Positions 36,115-39,736 of a stretch of DNA of 39,736 nt are shown here, in pieces (the first letter of the stretch is position 1; every line of letters begins with the position of its first letter). The translations under genes and the position numbers were made by a program. Below the pieces are notes generated by a model. The model saw only the letters and a program-made list of their open reading frames with translations. It was not told the origin of the DNA and did not search any database. This stretch comes from Cyanobacteria bacterium GSL.Bin1 (GTDB taxonomy: Bacteria; Cyanobacteriota; Cyanobacteriia; Cyanobacteriales; Rubidibacteraceae). The DNA lies in assembly GCA_009909085.1 (NCBI GenBank), contig JAAANX010000053.1, positions 1 through 39,736 of the forward strand, written 5' to 3'.

Positions 36115-36576
36115 TTAGGAAGCCATCAGAGATCGAATCTTGAAAGCAGCTTCAGAGAGAATCATAGCAGCCTGATCAATTTCTTCCTCAGTTGTAAACT
36201 TACCAATCCCGATTCGTAAAGCCCCTTCAATCAATTCCTCTGGTAAGTTTATTGCCCGTAGTACATGGGAAGGAGTTTCTACCCCTGATGAACAAGCAGC
36301 ACCTGTGGAAATAGCTAGCTTATCATGTATTCTAGCGATAACGGCACTATTGGGAATTTCAGGAATAGAGATATGTAAGTTCCCTGCAAGACGAGAATCT
36401 GTATCTCCATTAATCACTAAACTAGGAATGTTGTCTAGCAGTAGCTTCTGAAGTCGATCGCGCTTAGCAGCAATAGTCTTTTCATCTTCTTCCATCTCTA
36501 GCTGTCGCAAACGCCAGACTTCTCCCAAAGCCAACAATTTCAGCAATACCGATACTAAATCATATAGTGATCCCAC
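36115..36576 (-). pseudogene. Cysteine desulfurase (DndA/IscS-like) C-terminal fragment
   Basis: About the last 150 of an expected 380-400 residues. YDLVSVLLKLLALGEVWRLR leads to DEKTIAAKRDRLQKLLL, RLAGNLHISIPEIP, the catalytic-cysteine loop ISTGAACSSGVETPSHVLRA, and RIGIGKFTTEEEIDQAAMIL. The PLP-binding lysine half is missing. The first four codons of the frame (GTG start) come from the MITE at 36565. In dnd systems DndA supplies sulfur to DndC, so this could be the ruined dndA of this locus, but IscS paralogues look alike. Confidence 0.82.
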
Positions 36577-36653
36577 TTGAGATCGGGAAACAGGATCGTT
36601 CTACAGCATGGCTTAGACACAGCATAGCGTTCCACTTTCATTTAGGATTGCTA
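36565..36653. mobile_element. 89-bp MITE, second copy of the family
   Basis: The ends TAGTGATCCCACTTGA and, complemented, TAGCAATCCTAAATGA are imperfect inverted repeats, with flanking TA at 36563-36564 and 36654-36655. It matches the first dozen bases of the element in the nitroreductase. It marks the exact point at which the cysteine desulfurase sequence ends. Only 26 bases separate it from the CHAT gene stop. Confidence 0.78.
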
Positions 36654-36679
36654 TAGTTGAGATTTTTATTAACAAAATT

Positions 36680-38941
36680 TTATATAGAGTTATTTTGATC
36701 AAGCCACGACTTAAATTTAATTAAATCACCTCTACCTAAGTGAGTATAAAGCATAAACTCTGGAATAACAGGATGATTTTTTAGTAAACGTTTAACTTCT
36801 TTTTTATATTTTCTTTGAACTGAGTTATAGATAAAATTATGAGCTTTTTTGTACATTTTATAACGATATTTTAAATACATAGACTGTGCTTGCCAATTAA
36901 TTCGGTTATTACTATATTCTGTATCGTTCAAAGCCTTTCTTCCGATTTTTTGCAATACTGGTTCTAAAAGATCATCGAAATATGCAGTTCTAATAGTATG
37001 TGATATGAGATTCATCCAGCTTTCATGAATTCCATTATTTACTGCTTGAGAAAGATTATTAAGGATACGAAAATAAAGCATAAATCCTTTTGTTATTGAA
37101 ATTGGTAGAAATGTTGAAAGAACTGAGAGAGTACCTTTTTCAAAAAATGCTTGGGCGATTGTATTTGAATTGCCATAGATTGGTGTTCCCCAACAACAAG
37201 AAAGAATAACCAAAGGAATTGATGGCAAGTTATTAATGATTTCACTTCCAGTAACTTTCTCATCTCCCATCCATATATAGCTTCCTTCCTCTTGAGAATC
37301 AAAACCTCCATGACTATCAATAATTAGTAAATGAGGATGTATTGCGTTTACTTCTTTAAAGAAATCATGTTTTGATTGAATGTGTGATGTATTATATGGT
37401 AGTTGCTTTCTTAATTGTTTTTGCTGTCCTAAATGCTTCTGGTAATAATGGAAAATTGGATCATCAGATTTGGCTCCACAAATGACGAATGTTTTTTTTA
37501 AAATATCTTCTTCTATCTGATAAAAAGTTCTTGAATTAGTATTAAACTGTGATAAGATGCTGGTTATACCTGTTTCTGGAACACGACAAACATCACACAA
37601 AAAAGCTAAAGGAACTTTGTTAACTAGTAACCACTCAATTGGTAAATCAGATATAGCGAAAATACCATCACCATGAGAATTTAAAAAATCTAATACTTGA
37701 GATGGCATATTCTCAGAAAGAGCCTTTCCAATTTCTGTAATATTTTTTGCAATAGAATGATTATTAAAAGTTTTTTTGTATTGGGAAGGAGATAATCTAC
37801 TAATATATGCATTCAAAGAAGAACCACGTTCAGGTACTCTAATATAAGGTGACATTTCAAAACTTGAATGAAGATAACCTACAAAATCTAAAAAGAGCAA
37901 GCGACGCTGTTTTTCATAAAGTTCTTGGTTATAAAATTTTGCTAATAATTTTTCATGATTAATATCTATTTTGCTATTTGTATTATCTTCCTGAATAATA
38001 TGATAATCATAAGTATTAATATTTTGTTCAAGGAATTTTAGTTTCTTGATTTTTTTAGCTATTGATTGTTGTTTTTTATCTAATTTATAAATAAATTCTT
38101 TATATCTTTTTTTATGGTCAGGATGAATGTAAGGAAATGCAAGAATTAGAGTTGGAAAATAAAAAGAATGAGACGTTTTATTTGAATTAAAGTCTATTAA
38201 TGACTTTTTAAAGGCACCTAAATTTTGTACACTATTTAATAAATGTTGAACTCTATCTGTATGATCAATATTTTTAAGTGATATTAGATCTGATTTATAT
38301 AGAGATAATAGTTGATATAAATTAGCAGTATTAACTAAATTTGGATTAAAGTTAGGTGCTTCTTGTAAGTCTAAATCTTGAAGTAATTTTTTCGCTTTTT
38401 CTGCATTTTCTTTTTGTATATCATCTAAATCATCGGGTTTAATATTTAATTCTTTCGATATAATTATTTTTGTTTTTTGTAATAAATCAGTTATATCTTT
38501 AAAGGATCTTTGCTTAAGATTTATTGAAGATTTTATTTTAGAGTAGATTTCTGGATAATCTGAGGATATTAAGAAATCCCGATTTAAGTTTTCTAGTTTA
38601 CGAAAAATAGAATTATTTTCACTATTTAAAAAAATCACAATCAGCCGATTTGGAAGAGAAAATACAAAATCATAGTATGCTTTATTTTGATAATCATCGA
38701 AAATCACTCCAAAATCAATATTAGATGCAAAGTGATTTTGAATGTTATTAAAATGCCAACCTAGCGGATCAACAGCCTGCAAGATACTTTTAGGGCAAAA
38801 TCTTAAATGAAGAAGCCATCCTAATGGAATTTCATGTGGTATGTCAAAGTTAATAGAATTGGGTCTCTTACCAATAAAAATGTAGTATATTCGATCATTA
38901 AATATTGGTCTGACATAGCCTTGTCTTATATAAAAATCCAT
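36680..38941 (-). CDS. CHAT-domain caspase-like protease, large
   Basis: A 753-residue protein. The C-terminal half (about 410-680) is a CHAT domain: ISDLPIEWLLVNKVPLAFLC near 430-449, His544 in LLIIDSHGGFDS, and catalytic Cys583 in LVILSCCWGTP. The first 400 residues form no domain I recognise and include a Lys-rich helical stretch at about 285-303. The gene is visibly richer in A and T than the core genes, suggesting transfer. CHAT proteases act in immune and cell-death systems (for example with gRAMP or gasdermins), but no such partner is seen. An HNH gene lies upstream. Confidence 0.85.
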   Translation of the reverse strand: MDFYIRQGYVRPIFNDRIYYIFIGKRPNSINFDIPHEIPLGWLLHLRFCPKSILQAVDPLGWHFNNIQNHFASNIDFGVIFDDYQNKAYYDFVFSLPNRLIVIFLNSENNSIFRKLENLNRDFLISSDYPEIYSKIKSSINLKQRSFKDITDLLQKTKIIISKELNIKPDDLDDIQKENAEKAKKLLQDLDLQEAPNFNPNLVNTANLYQLLSLYKSDLISLKNIDHTDRVQHLLNSVQNLGAFKKSLIDFNSNKTSHSFYFPTLILAFPYIHPDHKKRYKEFIYKLDKKQQSIAKKIKKLKFLEQNINTYDYHIIQEDNTNSKIDINHEKLLAKFYNQELYEKQRRLLFLDFVGYLHSSFEMSPYIRVPERGSSLNAYISRLSPSQYKKTFNNHSIAKNITEIGKALSENMPSQVLDFLNSHGDGIFAISDLPIEWLLVNKVPLAFLCDVCRVPETGITSILSQFNTNSRTFYQIEEDILKKTFVICGAKSDDPIFHYYQKHLGQQKQLRKQLPYNTSHIQSKHDFFKEVNAIHPHLLIIDSHGGFDSQEEGSYIWMGDEKVTGSEIINNLPSIPLVILSCCWGTPIYGNSNTIAQAFFEKGTLSVLSTFLPISITKGFMLYFRILNNLSQAVNNGIHESWMNLISHTIRTAYFDDLLEPVLQKIGRKALNDTEYSNNRINWQAQSMYLKYRYKMYKKAHNFIYNSVQRKYKKEVKRLLKNHPVIPEFMLYTHLGRGDLIKFKSWLDQNNSI

Positions 38942-39257
38942 AATTGATAATTAAATATTACAAATTGAAATATAACTTTATGTTTAGTACAAATAGACTA
39001 TCTAATTGAACTTAAATACTTAAACAATTCTACTGACTAAGGACATTTTCTACATTATCAAATTTTATTATTAACCAATTAATTATTATAACTATCTTTC
39101 CTCTTTTAGCCTCTTAAATTATCCCAAGCAAAACCTTTATCTTAAGTCAAGAATGCCGACAATATTCAGATTAGCTGTATATAGTCCCATGACTTGTTCA
39201 TATCGACTACTATAGAGAATAGATTTTAATAGAGTCTCTTTATAGTTTACTGATTTA
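38942..39257. other. AT-rich gene-free gap of 316 bases
   Basis: Lies between the HNH gene stop and the CHAT start. It has no ORF worth reporting and no clear repeat. It must hold the CHAT promoter if the two are not co-transcribed; many TATAAT-like hexamers make a specific call impossible. Confidence 0.5.
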
Positions 39258-39736
39258 TCAATTATATAACCAGTTTGGACTAAAACCCTGAATGGTTGCC
39301 AATGAGATCAAAGGCTGGATTGTTAACTCGTATGCTTTACTTAACTTCTCAAAATCCAGTAAATCTTCAGGGTTGTTCATTTTCAATTCAGAGATATAAG
39401 ATTCAACAGTATTCAACCACTTTTTATGATTTAGAATTTCATGAGAAACTTTTAAACCAAAATGTTGTAGTTTTACAAAATCAGTAAAGTATTTTTCAGA
39501 AGGTAGATAATTGGACTTAGATGAGTTAATACTGGGATCAGTAGGGATTAAATTCCAAAGTTGATCATGAGCAACAAATGACCAAGGCAAGTAATGATCT
39601 AAACTCATTTTCTTACTGTCTAAAGTTTGCCTTGAATAGATACAGTTAACCGACTGAACCTCTAAAATCTGTTTCCAATATTTTGTCTGAGGCAACAGAG
39701 AACTCCTTTGTTGAGGCATGAAGATTTTATTGACAA
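39258..39736 (-). CDS. HNH endonuclease, partial at the right edge
   Basis: The frame is open past the window edge; an ATG at 39719 exists but the true start is probably outside. It carries the HNH pattern VNCIYSRQTLDSKKMSLDHY, LPWSFVAHDQLWNLIPTDPS and NSSKSNYLPS, with the DH pair and the N of LWNL in place. After the nuclease comes a helical tail ending GFSPNWLYN. HNH proteins of this type occur in restriction and other defence loci. Like CHAT, it is AT-rich. Its 5' part and partners cannot be seen. Confidence 0.75.
   Translation of the reverse strand, partial: VNKIFMPQQRSSLLPQTKYWKQILEVQSVNCIYSRQTLDSKKMSLDHYLPWSFVAHDQLWNLIPTDPSINSSKSNYLPSEKYFTDFVKLQHFGLKVSHEILNHKKWLNTVESYISELKMNNPEDLLDFEKLSKAYELTIQPLISLATIQGFSPNWLYN

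Overview
The window is chromosomal DNA from a cyanobacterium. Four things point there: the fbp-tal-zwf-opcA block of the oxidative pentose phosphate pathway, a petG gene for the cytochrome b6f complex, the C-terminal half of a split DnaE carrying a trans-splicing intein, and many copies of the HIP1 octamer GCGATCGC. The genus cannot be fixed by eye.

Positions 1-8200 are conserved core: fbp, tal, zwf and opcA in one direction, an Uma2-family gene broken by one in-frame stop, cbiA (cobyrinate amidation), a DUF1997 gene and petG. At 8243-8581 lies a miniature IS200/IS605 remnant with matching end hairpins and an intact ribbon-helix-helix gene. Then come tmk, a dps gene with a His-type ferroxidase site, a FeoA-like gene with a small Cys-rich neighbour, argS, dnaE-C and a metallophosphoesterase. 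From 15.9 to 18.4 kb there is a pirin gene and a nitroreductase gene facing a LysR regulator. The nitroreductase is split by a 92-bp MITE whose removal restores the frame exactly. A decayed IS630 element (18554-19744) separates this from a 1183-residue AAA/WD40 protein with 14 repeats, followed by tRNA-Pro(GGG), queD, a conserved hypothetical gene, trpG, a secreted MBL-fold protein, pepP and a TldD/PmbA gene. Heptamer-type short tandem repeats sit in several of these gaps.

From 29.5 kb to the end the character changes to a mobile and defence region. It holds dndD and dndC (DNA phosphorothioation) on the minus strand with a MazF-type toxin-antitoxin pair lodged between them in the opposite direction. 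A relict copy of the 3' end of dndC lies on the far side of that pair, so the pair is bracketed by a direct repeat of dndC sequence. Next are an orphan putative antitoxin, a HigBA-like pair whose antitoxin lacks the usual DNA-binding half, a DUF6888/DUF6887-like overlapping pair, a VapBC pair with a nonsense codon in the toxin, and a 5'-truncated cysteine desulfurase (DndA-like) cut by a second MITE of the same family. The last genes are an AT-rich CHAT-protease protein and an HNH nuclease that runs off the right edge. No dndB or dndE is in the window.

The best candidates for something undescribed are the AT-rich CHAT/HNH neighbours and the rearranged dnd locus. The CHAT/HNH pairing is inference from proximity and composition only.
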